In this document: positions 1 to 11,900 of the stretch, in pieces | Layout: every line of letters begins with the position of its first letter | Numbering within the stretch: position 1 is the first letter of the stretch | From: Brachionus plicatilis | Lineage: Eukaryota; Rotifera; Eurotatoria; Ploima; Brachionidae | Assembly: GCA_010279815.1 (NCBI GenBank) | Contig: QEOQ01000180.1 | Location: forward strand, 2,625,297-2,689,296 | Reading direction: 5' to 3' | DNA: 64,000 bases | The notes under the pieces: generated by a model | The model's database searches: none | Told to the model about the DNA's origin: nothing | Seen by the model: only the letters and a program-made list of their open reading frames with translations | Translations under genes and position numbers: made by a program

Positions 1-3000
1 TAAAAAAATGACTCTTTAAATGAAGTCTAAAAATTATTCTAAAAAATTTTCATAAAAAAAACTTCAAAAATTTATGAATATCTGAATTAATCATAATACA
101 CCTTTAAAAAATGCACTACTGCCAATTCTCTTTAGTAATTAATTTTTAATGACATTTTTTTAGTCAGTATCAAAAAATGACGATATTTTTTAATCTTAAA
201 TAATTAAAAATTGAATTTTTTTAATGTGGTCTATCAGATTACAATAAGCTTGTCGTGTTGTCTTGTTCAAATAGCTAAAGATACATGAATACTTTAGGCT
301 ACTTCCAACTAAAAAATATTTGATTTATTCGAATTTCAATTTTGTTAATGCTGGTAAATCGAAACCACTTGTACAAAAGTAATTAAGAAGCGATGATATT
401 TCAAGCGATCTTTACACTAAATTTAAAATAGTTACAATATACTTAAATAAAACATTAATTATTTTTCTAGGCTTAGGTTTTCACATAGAGTCCTAAGAAA
501 TTCAAGCAAAATAGATTACATAATCTTGTAATGAATTACTTTGTAAAACAAATGGAATTTACTTAGATTTAAAAAAAATTAATCTAAAAAATAGCTTGTT
601 CTCTTGAAATTAAGCTATATTGCAAAAAAAATAATAAAATTAAAGAATTAATCATTCACTTTATCTACGAGATTGCAAATATTTTATAAATATACTTATG
701 AAAATATTTTTTCGAACAAGTTAAATTTAAAAAGCTTTCGAGTCTTAGCTGAGCGAAAGATAATTTTATGCATATTTTAAAAATTATTCGAAAATTCATA
801 CCAGGTCTATAAAAAAATTAATTTTATTAGTTCCAATATGTCATTTTATCATACTAGACTCGAATTAAAATTTCTCAATACATAAATAAAATTTAAGATA
901 CGAATTAAATTATCAATCAAAGGCTAAATAAGAGCCCAATGATATTCGTGATGAAAAATATATTTTTCAAATGACAGCTAAAAATTAAAGAAATTTTTTA
1001 TTTCATATTTTTGTAAACAACCCTTGGCTACTAACAACTTTTGACAGTTAAATACGACCAAAATTAAGATGCATCAACTATATAAAATGATGATAAAATA
1101 AAACTTATCTTTATTTTACTATGCAATCGGATGATTTGAAAATTTTTAACTAAATTAGTAAAGATTATAAAAATTTTAGGGTTTTTTTAAATTGTAACAT
1201 TGAATAGTATTTCACGCATTTAATATTATTAAACATTTGAATAATTATAAATCTCAAACTTTATTGAAAACTTAAATTTTTTATATATTTTTTGAACTAA
1301 CTTTCATCATCTAAATTTGTTTTAATTTTTAATTAATTGAATAAAATAAATAATTACAACTTTTTTTTGGCTTTTATTTATAATTCTGATTTCCTTTTGA
1401 TTTTACAAATTTCCAAATATCCAAAATGCTTTCTCAGCCTTCTAACCGAGGCAGCAGTCTCAACTTTATGATAACAAAACCAAGTAAAATTCGGTTTAAA
1501 ATAATTATCAAATAATTTTTCTAAAAAAGTCAAAATTTTATATTATGAGCACCTTAAGTGAATATTAACAAATTGATAATTTAAAATAGATTGATTTAAA
1601 ATAACAGTTTTATTAAAAAGTCTATAACTTATATTAGTTACTACGGGATTGATTTTAATTGAATTTGATTTTTTTAAAAATTAACTTTATTTAATTGACA
1701 AACTATTAAATATTTGTTCAGTATTTGCTTAAGTATTATTTTTCTACATCGATGTTTTGTTATTTTAATGGCCTATTTAAAATGTGATCAGCAACTGCTC
1801 GTTCTAGTGCCTCTAGTCTAAATAAACTAAAATTAAAATTGAAGGTATAGCAATCTTAGTCTAGATATGTAAATGATTTACTGTAGATACCCTTACAGTA
1901 AAATTAAACTATGACTAATCTTTAATTAAAAAATCCTGAATTGCTACAAAGTCTTTAACAAAAATTTTAACAAATTTAATTGCAGATAGCAATTGATTTA
2001 ATCGTACCCTGAGCTAGATTTTTTTAAAGAAATAAATCACTGATTCGTTTTAAGTCGATGAGTGTTGGATTTTTAATAAAAGATTTTCTTCAATTTTAAC
2101 ATTTATAAGCGCTCTATTTGTAATTTTCTTTATTAATCATTTTATATTGACGATTTCAAACATACTAAGCAGGTACCTTAAAAGAATTCTATTTGATTAA
2201 TATATTTGATGCATTAAATAAATAAATGTCTTCATTTCCTAATGATCTTTTCGTTTCAGGTCAAGATTTTAACTTTCAAAAATGACTTTTTTCACTAGAC
2301 GTTCTCATAACCATTTTGATAATGAGTTCTATCATCATCAATCAAATTTAAATACAGTCGTCTATTCGAAAACTTAATGAGAAATAGTTTTTTTGTTAAT
2401 TTTAATCTTTGAATCATATTTTAAATATTTTAAAATTTAAAAAGAAAAAAAAAATTATGAATTAAAAAAATTAATAATTCAAAAATTTTGACCAATTTAT
2501 TCGTTAAATAAGAGATTAAAGACTGTTGGAATTTATTGTTTCATTAAGCTTGAGATTTTGACATGGTTTGTTAGTTTGATAAAGCTAGTGGGTAAGTAGA
2601 TAAATATTTGATTTAGTATTCGATCGCAAAAATCAAGCATTTATAATAGCAAATACATTTATATTGTTTTTATTTAGTTGGTTAATCTCGGTTTATTTAT
2701 TGAGCTATAAAGATAATGCATCAAAAAAACTTTGACTAGTTAAAATCCGCTTTTAGATCATCCGATTAAATGAAATCGATAGATATAAATAAAAACAAAA
2801 AATATTTAGTCTTTATAGTCGAAAATAAACAAAGATTTCATTTTAATCTATTTTAAAAAAAAAATACTTTTTTAATTTTAAAAAAGATGGATAATTAATT
2901 ATTAAAAATTTTATGTTGAGTTTTCTTTCAGTTTAAAGTTTTCCAGAAATTATCTAATTTTATGTTTTTACCCATCAATTTGAAAGCATCTTTTATTTTC

Positions 3001-3218
3001 AATTGAATTCTTGCTTCGAAAGAATAAAAACTAAAAATTTGTTTTTTAAATATTACTCCAGTGGTTTTATTTATGATTTGATTTATATTTTATATTTTTT
3101 ATTTTATATCCAACTGATAAAATTTTAGAATTTTTATTAAACGAATTTTTTAATATGTCTACTAGTGTTGGTAATCGATTATCACTAATCGATGCAATAA
3201 TCGACTTTATATCGAGTT

Positions 3219-3256
3219 GTTTTATTTAGTCGATTTATTAATCGACTAAATAAAAC
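3219..3256. repeat. perfect 16-bp palindrome with 6-nt spacer
   Basis: Two 16-nt arms (GTTTTATTTAGTCGAT and its reverse complement) flank a 6-nt spacer. The 50 bases to the left carry several more ATCGAT/TCGA words. It could be a cruciform-prone site or the remnant end of a mobile element. No coding sequence is associated. Confidence 0.7.
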
Positions 3257-4514
3257 GTAAATAAAAATAGATATTATCTACTTTGTGAGAAAAATTAAAC
3301 TTGATTTGAGCAAAACTTTTTTAACAAATGAAGCGAAATGAAACAAGCTTTAGTCTCACTTACTTACTGTAAATAATTGCGGACTTACTTCCATTTATAA
3401 TATTGAAATATTAAAAGTATTTACCTATTCATTATGATGACAATTTCTAATTATTTTACAATAAAATGTCTACACAACAAGTAAAAGATCATTTTTGTAT
3501 AGGGTATTTTGCAAATAAAAAGAATTTTAAAATAAAAAATAATTAAAAATATATAATTACTGAGTAATTTTGTAGAGACAACTTGCAAATTGACTTACAA
3601 AATTAATGCAACAATTATTATTACACTGAATAAACTTACATTATTTGTTTATTTGGCATTGTGAAAAAATAAAATAATGATAGCAATGAAAAAGAAATTA
3701 AAACTTCTTTTACATTGCTTTAAAATTTTTTCTAGAAAATATATCAGCTAATATAAATTCTTAAGCATCAAAGTTAGTCTCTACAAAAACCATGCAAATA
3801 TTCACAGACCTTTTTAAGGAATTCATTAAAATTAAATTTTAAATTTTGGAATTTTCCTTGTTCAAAAAGTCACAATGTTCCTATTTTACCATAAAAATTA
3901 ATCAAGTTTAAATTCATAATAAAAATAAATTTATTAAAATTCATTGTAATTGTTAGGTAACGGGGTTTTATTTTTGAATAAGTAAAATATTAAGCTGTCA
4001 TATTAATAATTTTATTTTTAACACTAAAACAATGTTATTTAAAAGTCATAAGTCTTTACTTAAGTGACTTTGACTTAAACTGGGCCGCCAAATTAACTAT
4101 CTGCAACGGCAAAATGATCATTCATCAGTCATTATCACCACTACATGAATTTTTTGTCACTAAAATCTAAGTCGAAGTTGGCACTTTAATTTAATTAATT
4201 TATCAAAATTTGCAATTTTATCTTTCACATTTTTATTTTTTAATAGTTTATTTTAAAACTTATTTCTTAGACAAATTTAGTTGGAATACTACAAATTTTT
4301 AATAAAACACCCTTATTTTTACAAAAAATAAAAAAAATCATAAATAAAAGAAAATTTTAATTTTTTAATTGACATAAAATTAAATAAAATAATAAAAAAT
4401 AACAATAAAATTCAAATAAAAACAACCTTAATTTTTTAGATTTTTTAATATTATTCACATTATTTTTGAGCAAATTCCTTTTCCTCAGCATTGGGCTCAT
4501 CAAACAACATGCGA

Positions 4515-5560
4515 TGTAAGGAATGTAGTAATCAAAGGCTAAATTTGATACGAATTTTGTCCAAAAAAATTGGCATCTTGGAGTTTATGATCAATTCAAA
4601 ATATCTTTTCAAATCAAATCTTTAGATATTAAAATAAATCTTTTATTAATATAGTTACAGGAAAAAATATTTTAGAGGAATTTTTTTTTTAAATTGAATT
4701 CGTTAAGTATGATTCAACAAAATTAAAAAATTTTAAACTGAAAAGATTTTATTTTATTATTAGATGGTAACATAATGATTATTTTGTAAGATGAATTGTA
4801 AAGAGAAAATATTTAATACTTATGAGCAAAAAATTTATTTATGCTTATTTTAACATGTCTCGCAGACATAAAAATATAATTAAAATTAATATTCTTATAA
4901 TTTAGACTTTGGTTCATTTAAAAAGATTCAAATAAAAATTTTTGAAAAGTCTTTTTTTACATATTATTTGATAACCAAATTGTTAAGATGATAACATAGT
5001 TTAGTAAATGATAACATCTTTTTATTTATATATTTTATATACTCTTTTTGATAACATAAAACTCTGATAACAATTTAGTTATCAGGATGTTAACATAACC
5101 GGTATGGTACCAAATGATAACATATTATGTTATCACATAATAACACTATCAACTAGACCCTTCATATGTAATGTAGTAGTAGTGGCAGCTGTGACACATG
5201 CTGTTTAAATTTAATTTTGAATGCTAGATACGAATACTTTTGAAAAAAAATTCAAATAAACTATAAAAAAAATCTATTTAAATATTTAAATATAAAAAAA
5301 AATTTTATCAATGAATTGCGAAAATGTTATTCCAAATTTTTTTTAAAATCTACATAAAATCTTAATCATATTACATTACAATTATTTAAATTAAATCAAA
5401 GATTTATTTTAATATAAAGATAAACTTTTTGAATTGAAATGATATTTTGAATTAATTATAAACTTCAAGATGCCAATTTTTTTTGTATTACCAGATGACT
5501 TGGAATTATATTTAATTTACCCTTTAAATAAGACATTCCTTAATTTCATCAATCATATTT
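4515..5560. repeat. long inverted-repeat (foldback-like) element
   Basis: A left arm at about 4515-4650 reappears in reverse complement at about 5390-5550. The best-conserved stretch runs from AAAAAAATTGGCATCTT (4564 on) through AATTCAAAATATC to ATTAAAATAAATCTTT. Arms of about 140-150 bp with some mismatches enclose about 740 bp of non-coding sequence. This architecture is typical of non-autonomous DNA transposons with long terminal inverted repeats or foldback elements. Exact ends and target-site duplication were not resolved. The interior contains the GATAACAT cluster. Confidence 0.65.
4985..5155. repeat. cluster of GATAACAT motifs
   Basis: The word GATAACA or its reverse complement occurs about seven times in 170 bp, in both orientations and irregularly spaced. 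One pair forms a perfect 21-nt palindrome at 5115-5135 (TGATAACATA-T-TATGTTATCA). The sequence between copies is unrelated, so this is not a simple tandem repeat. It lies inside the inverted-repeat structure. Its function is unknown; a transposase or other protein binding array is one possibility. Confidence 0.55.
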
Positions 5561-6144
5561 TTCGATATTAGTTTTTAATTTAATATGAATTTTATTATTT
5601 TATTTATTTGAAAATTAATAAGTAACTTACAGTACTGTTAGGCAATGATGATTTAACGAAAATTTACAAAGATAATCGTTTGTTAAAATTTACGTAAAAA
5701 AAAGTAAAAAAACGCTTTTTAATGTAAAGATAATTTTGTGGAATTGCGATTATTAATTTTAAATTACGAAAACTTTGAGATTTTTACTTAAATTTACTCA
5801 TTTTAATAACAGCAAATTCTAATAAGATCAAAAAAGCTCTTGTTTTTTTTTTTTCAATAATTTCGCATAAAATATTAATTTTTTCAGCTTTATTTAAGAA
5901 TAAAATTACGAATTTTTTCATAAATTTATGTAAAATTTTAAATATTTACTTGTAAATTTTAGTAAAATCTTGTAAAAAAAGTATGATAAGTTCAAAAAAT
6001 GTAAATTTTTGAATTAAATTACCTTATAATAAATTAAAAACCTGATTTAAATAAGATCTACTGTTAATATATTTTTTTATTAATTATCTTAATGCAAAGG
6101 GACAAAAAAATTGACAGATTTTATTTAAATTTTGTTTTTTTGAT

Positions 6145-6447
6145 CAGAGTTGTTCAAAAGTCACAAATCCAAGTCCGGACTATTTTTTTAAATTTTCTTT
6201 CAAAATGCCAAGTCTGGCTTTAAAATTTTGAATACTGAAGAAGAATTGTGAAGAAATTTATGCTAAAATTGCAAGAAAATTCTGATATATGGCAAATCTA
6301 TTGCATTAGACAACCCAAGAGTATATAAATTTTTTGATATGAAGTCCGATCTAGCAAATTAAAAAAAAAGTCTGGACTAGGAATTTTTTTTTAATGAATT
6401 GGACTTTTTATTTTTATTTTTATTATTGGGAATTTTAAGCAACTCTG
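6145..6447. mobile_element. hAT-like MITE
   Basis: The element begins CAGAGTTGTTCAAAA and ends with the reverse complement of CAGAGTTGCTTAAAA. CAGAG ends and an 8-bp target duplication are hallmarks of the hAT superfamily. The flanking octamers are TTTTTGAT (6137-6144) and GCTTTGAT (6448-6455), which match at six of eight positions. The 303-bp interior has no ORF but repeats AAGTCCGGACT/AAGTCTGGACT words near each end as subterminal motifs. It is non-autonomous; a source hAT transposase is not in this window. Confidence 0.65.
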
Positions 6448-7136
6448 GCTTTGATTATATTATTATTTGTCTTGTTTGTATCATTATAAAATGTAAGTCT
6501 TTTAAAAAGTATATTTTTCTGTTTAAATGATTTCAATGAAAATAATTTTTAATATTTCTTTGTTTCGGTTAAAATGAAGACAACTTAAATTTCTAAAATG
6601 TGTTTCTTTTGCATAACATTCTATTGAAATGAATTTTAATTTTTAAAATATTTTCAATAAAACCAAGATCTGTTAAAAAAATAAAACTTTTGTTGATTTC
6701 TCTTGTGTGGGGGAACAATTACCTTTTTACCATTTATTTCAATTTAGAATTAAAAAAAATAAAAATTTAATCAAGTAAAATTAAAATTTTTATATCTAAA
6801 TCACAAGTAGTTTTTAAGCTAAATTTAAATAAAAGATTATTGAAAAAAAATAAACAAATTTAAAAAGCTAAAAAATTTTTTTCTTTTTATAAAATCAGCA
6901 GTTTTGCGCCCACTATCTTAAACGTACGTCAACAAATGAAATCTAAAGCAATAAATTCTCCATGGCAACAATAAAATTCAAAAAATATTTAAATTTTTTT
7001 TCAAGATTTAGATAGCTTTGACTATTAACAGACTTGGGTTTCAAAATTTAGAATTCCTTTTGATTATTTTTCATAATTCCTACCTTTGCTTAGTTAATAA
7101 TCTAATTGTGAAACTTGTTGTTAAATAAATTCACTA

Positions 7137-8825
7137 ATGAATATTCCAAATAAATCAGTATTTGTTAATCACAAAGCAAAATATAATAATCGAGAAACGC
7201 CCGCACTTAAATCGATCGACTTGGCATCCTCACAAGAGATTAAGCTGAAAAAATTCAATTCAAATTTTGAAAAAATTACACAAGAAAACAAAGCTTCAGT
7301 AAATGAGTTACCAAAGAAATATTTAACAACTATTCAATTAAATTTCAATCTAGATAATAAACTGAATAACCAAACCAACTTTGAAGCTTTAAAATTCAGA
7401 ACAAAAAGTAAAAAGTCCAAAATCGAGCAAAAAGCCAGCGAAATTGTTGATGAAAATAAATTTCTACCAAACAATTTAAAAGAAGAACCAGAAGTCATTA
7501 TGGTTGATGAGAATAAATTCAGATACAAAGACATTGAAATAGATTTCAAAAGCAACCAAATTAGCTCCAAAAAATCAGAACTCAAGGAGGTTAGTGATGA
7601 TAAAATCAGCATATTAAGTGCGACTGAATCACTTAACTCACTGGACGAAAACAGCAGAATTTTTGTGGAAAATTTTTTTGACCGAAAACTCAGCTCTAAC
7701 TCAAGCAAAAATCATAAAGAGTCAAACGAGTACGATAGCAGAAAAATCGAAGATATTCAAGTCCAAGAAAGCAAGAATAATTTTCTGGAAGATCTATTTA
7801 ATTACATTCCGAAAAGAGAGGACTTGAACCAGAATAAACCACAGACATTTTTGGAAAAATTAAATTTTCTCGAAAATTTTCAGCAAAAAAATCCAGTTTT
7901 AGGAAAAATTATTAAAAATTATACTTCATCTAACCGAATAATGACTAATCCGAAAGCATCTATGTTTATTCAAAAGCGAAATTTACTAAATTGTAACTGC
8001 ATCCAAAATGGTCTGTTGTGTTGTTTGAGTGAATTGGAAAAAGATGGTGACATGAATTTGATGGAAAAATGCTGTAACAAATGTACTGCATTTGAACTAA
8101 GCGAGCCTAGTCATTTAAATGATGAATCTTTGTATGAAATAGTCGAAGCATCTAATTTACTCAATAGTAATGAATTTAGAAGGTTTTTTCGAAAATTTAA
8201 AAATAAAAATTTAAATTGTTGGTGCTTTACGTGCAGCAATAACTTTAGTTGTTGTATTAATGCAATTTATGAAAGTTTAGAAATTAATGACTTTAAAAAA
8301 ATTGATCCAACATTTAAAAAAAATAGCTGTTGTTCTAGATGTGTCAAGCCAGATGAAGAAAACGGTGAAAAATCCGAAGAAATAAGTGAAAATAAAGAAG
8401 ATCCAATTGCTAGTGTGCGATCAAGTATTGATGAGTTACTTGAAACATCTGAAATGGATAGAAATAGAATTGATATAGCCAGAAAAAGTATTCAAAAATC
8501 ATTTGAGTTGTTCTTTAGATCTGAAAATAACTCTGGTGAAGAAAAATTGTCCAATTTTGGTGTTCAGGAACCAACAAATTCTAAGCCACCTTTAGAAAAA
8601 GTCAATTATGAAGTAAAGCCAATTGAATCGCAGACTCCAAGAAAATCGATTATAAAATCAAAACCAAAGTTTTTCCAAAAATCCAACGACAAAAAAAAAA
8701 GTGTCACTTTCGAGGATCCGAAACGTGGCTTCATGCGGGTCGAAATACCCGACTGGTTGGAACATCTAAGGGATCCTGTGTATTCTAAACAATTTAATAA
8801 ATGTCGAGAAGAATGGAAAAATTAA
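7137..8825 (+). CDS. cysteine-cluster protein with PP1-docking-like motif, function unknown
   Basis: An intronless 562-residue ORF that I do not recognise as a named family. Residues 1-270 are hydrophilic and rich in Lys, Asn, Glu and Ser, and are probably disordered. Two diverged copies of a cysteine module follow. Copy 1 has C286, C288, C295-C296 and C312-C313-x2-C316. Copy 2 has C361, C363, C366, C372-C373 and C398-C399-x2-C402. The regular spacing suggests metal binding. Near the C-terminus KSVTF (521-525) fits the RVxF docking consensus for protein phosphatase 1, preceded by a basic stretch and followed by a Trp-containing tail. The start is the first Met of the ORF; no signal peptide or membrane segment is seen. 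It converges with ACAP 135 bp downstream, and AATAAA lies shortly after the stop. It may be a PP1 regulatory or sperm/ciliary protein; this is inference only. Confidence 0.75.
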   Translation: MNIPNKSVFVNHKAKYNNRETPALKSIDLASSQEIKLKKFNSNFEKITQENKASVNELPKKYLTTIQLNFNLDNKLNNQTNFEALKFRTKSKKSKIEQKASEIVDENKFLPNNLKEEPEVIMVDENKFRYKDIEIDFKSNQISSKKSELKEVSDDKISILSATESLNSLDENSRIFVENFFDRKLSSNSSKNHKESNEYDSRKIEDIQVQESKNNFLEDLFNYIPKREDLNQNKPQTFLEKLNFLENFQQKNPVLGKIIKNYTSSNRIMTNPKASMFIQKRNLLNCNCIQNGLLCCLSELEKDGDMNLMEKCCNKCTAFELSEPSHLNDESLYEIVEASNLLNSNEFRRFFRKFKNKNLNCWCFTCSNNFSCCINAIYESLEINDFKKIDPTFKKNSCCSRCVKPDEENGEKSEEISENKEDPIASVRSSIDELLETSEMDRNRIDIARKSIQKSFELFFRSENNSGEEKLSNFGVQEPTNSKPPLEKVNYEVKPIESQTPRKSIIKSKPKFFQKSNDKKKSVTFEDPKRGFMRVEIPDWLEHLRDPVYSKQFNKCREEWKN

Positions 8826-8960
8826 TTCATTTTTATTAAATCAAAACTTGTGAAAATAAATCAAAATTTATAAAAAAAATCTTTATAAAAGGTTATTTGT
8901 TATAATTAGCCGAATTCGAAACGATAATAAAAAATCAAAAAAAAATATCAATTTTTCATT

Positions 8961-11900
8961 TTATGTGTGCTGATCAGATGAGCCAGACTGATCCGATTGA
9001 TAGTCAGTACTGACTTGATCTTCATTAGGAATATTCAATGCCAAAAGATCCTTAAGTATTTCGTCGAACATTGGATCTCCACTGTACGTCAAATCTTGTT
9101 CTTTTAAGTCATTGTTCATTTTGGCCACTCTAAGTCTAAAATAAAATTATTTTAATAAAAAGAATTTATTTATTTTTTTCGTTGTTTACATAGTGACAAT
9201 GTTTGGTTGGCAATTATCAGTAGCAATCATGATTGGATCTGTATTATTTTTGTCCAATGCAAGAGGATCAGCTCCTCTTTTAAGCAATAAACAGACTAGT
9301 CTATAAAATTAAATTTTTTAAGTTAGTTTAAATTATAATTTTTGGTTTTAGATTTAAACTTTAAAAAAAATTAGATCTTGCTCTAGAAAAAAAATGAATG
9401 AGATGTTCCTGAAATGTCATTTTAAATAATTTTAAGGGAAGATTCCAATTCAGGAAAAAAAAGTATTTGAGGATGGTATTTGTTTAAAGTTTAATTTATA
9501 CTGAATATGAGTCAAATATCTTATATTTAATCCTAAGACAAATTACTTTTGAAAATGGAAAGCAAATGTAAATAAGGAAGCATGAATTCAAAAGGCTATT
9601 TTTGTATGTTAAATCAGAAATAAATACGATAAAAAAATTATCCAACGCACTATTTCGCAAGGGTTTACGGTATTTATGTTTGCTTTCTAATCCTTATCCT
9701 TTAATTAAATTATGACAGATGATTTTTTAAAAATTAAATTTACTAAAGTTAAAATAAAATTTTTTTGAATTTTTTAAAATCTTGAAGAAAAAAGTCCAAA
9801 TGGATAGGATTCTAATTTTCCATGAGTTTAAGCCATATTTTTTCGATCAAAAATAAAAGTCAATCTAAATAATTTCTTTGGAGCTAATCGAAAAATTACA
9901 TCTGGTGAAACAAAAATTATTCAAGTTTAAGATTTAAAGTTAGTTATTTATTTTTTATGGTGATAATCCTTAGAATCAGCTTAATATTATGCTATTGTGG
10001 TTAGAATATTTTAACAAAAAATATAATTACTTTAAATCATTCAAAATTGTTGCGTGATGCAAGGCTGTTTTTCCATCAAAATCGCAAATATTTACTTTGG
10101 CACCATTCAACAGAAGAAGTTCAACTGCTGGTATACACCTCTAAATAAAATAAAATTAATTTTTTAATTTTGTTTTTAGTTTTTAAATTTTAAGCGAAAG
10201 TTTTGAGAAAACACTAAAATATATAAATTCTAAATGCTTACACTCAAAACAGCTTTGATCAAGGGTGAATACCCATTAAGAGTTTCATTGGGATTATAGG
10301 ATGTGTCTAAATAATTATCAATGTACAAATTTTGGCGATCAATAATTGAATTTCGGTCCGCATCGAGCGCTATCGCATAGCTCATCAGTTTAATATCACC
10401 ATGAGCACTTGCCAAATGAAGAAGTTCATCTTTGTTTTGAATTTTCACATACATTACATCCGGTTGCTCAGTACTTTCGACATTTTCCGTACAGTCTACT
10501 ATATTCAAAATACTCTTTTCATTGTCGAACGATTTTTGTATCTTAACAGTAACATTTTTGAGTGGTCTAACAAAAATTTTGGATCCATATTTTGCTCTTA
10601 TCCAACTTTCTCTGACATTGCTAAAATTTTTTTATAAAATTAGCTTAAAAAGTATTATTAATGTTGTAAGCTAATTTTTAACACCAGAGAGCTCTCGAAA
10701 GCTAATGACCAAAAATCTTTCTTAAAATTTGAAATTGAATCGTTCTTTAGAAAATTAAAAAATTAAAAATAACTAATGCCAAAAAATAATTTAATACGTT
10801 AACACCCAGAGGATTCTAATACATTTTGTTGGCCTAAAAATCTCAGGGGAAATTTTAATTTGATAAATTTAAAATATCTAAAAGCTTTAATTAATGTTAA
10901 TTGTCAAAATTTTAAAAATAACTTTTTTATCATAAACTTCATTAATCTGTATGCAAATTATAAATAAAATTTTATTAAAATCTTAAAAAATTTCAAGCTT
11001 GAGAGTTTAAATGAAAGCTGATGTCATTCAGACGAAATCCGGTTTTGTTCTCAATCGTCTTTTAAAAATAATAAAGTGACCAGACCAGAGAATATATTAT
11101 TTGATCAAAAATTATACATAGTGATATTTAATAAAAATGCTTTCTGGTCATGTGTGTTTGTGAACCTTATTTTACAGCTATAATATTTCCTTTTTATAAG
11201 GCATTGTGAATTTTCGCACAAATATCAAAAAAAAACTAAAAATTAAAACTCGTTATGGAAAATGTGTCAGCTGATTCAAACTTTGTATTACCCAAGTCTA
11301 GTCTTCGTGAAAGCTCTGAAATTTGATTTTTTCTTTATTTGTTTATCTGTACCGAGCTAATGCTCCTTCAGAATATGAAAAAATAATTAAAATAAAGTTA
11401 AATAAGATCAAATAAAATGAAAATATAAAAAAGTATAAATAAGTCAAAAGAAAATTAAAAACGCCTAACCACTGTAAACAATTATTTTTGATTACAAAAT
11501 TAAAACAAATGATAGCGATTTCAAAAAAAACTATATTATTAATTCTATGATTAAATTTTTTAAGAGATGTAATTTTTCTTCAATCAAAGTTCAACTTTTT
11601 TTTCTCTATTTAATTATTTTCATTAAATTTGGAGTTGAAAATTTGTAATATTCATTAAATAAATTAGTGTATAAAATTTAAAATTTTTTTTTAGACCACT
11701 GTAACTGAAAGAAGTAACAAAAATATTGATATAGCGATATCAAATTAAAAAATTAATTGAATCAATAAATTTATATTAAAATTCTTTTTTATTAATTTTT
11801 CTGATTTAATTGAACTTTTAGGATCTTAAATGAAATAATTTAACGTTTGAATAAAAAATAATTTATCCCAAAACTTTCAATTAAAATGGGAAATATTTTT

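Larger units (their letters stand above)
1..7136. other. AT-rich gene-free region
   Basis: No protein-coding exon is convincing here. All frames are broken by stops and I see no family motif. The region holds a perfect short palindrome (3219-3256), a long inverted-repeat structure (4515-5560) with a cluster of GATAACAT motifs, and a hAT-like MITE (6145-6447), each listed separately. The remainder is homopolymer-rich AT sequence. The last 100 bases or so before 7137 should contain the promoter and 5' UTR of the next gene, but no TATA box stands out. Confidence 0.6.

Noticed and set aside
5165..5215. LINE 3' end with ACT tail on the minus strand
   Set aside because: CACTACTACTACA on the minus strand resembles the tail at 27266, but no further similarity supports it.
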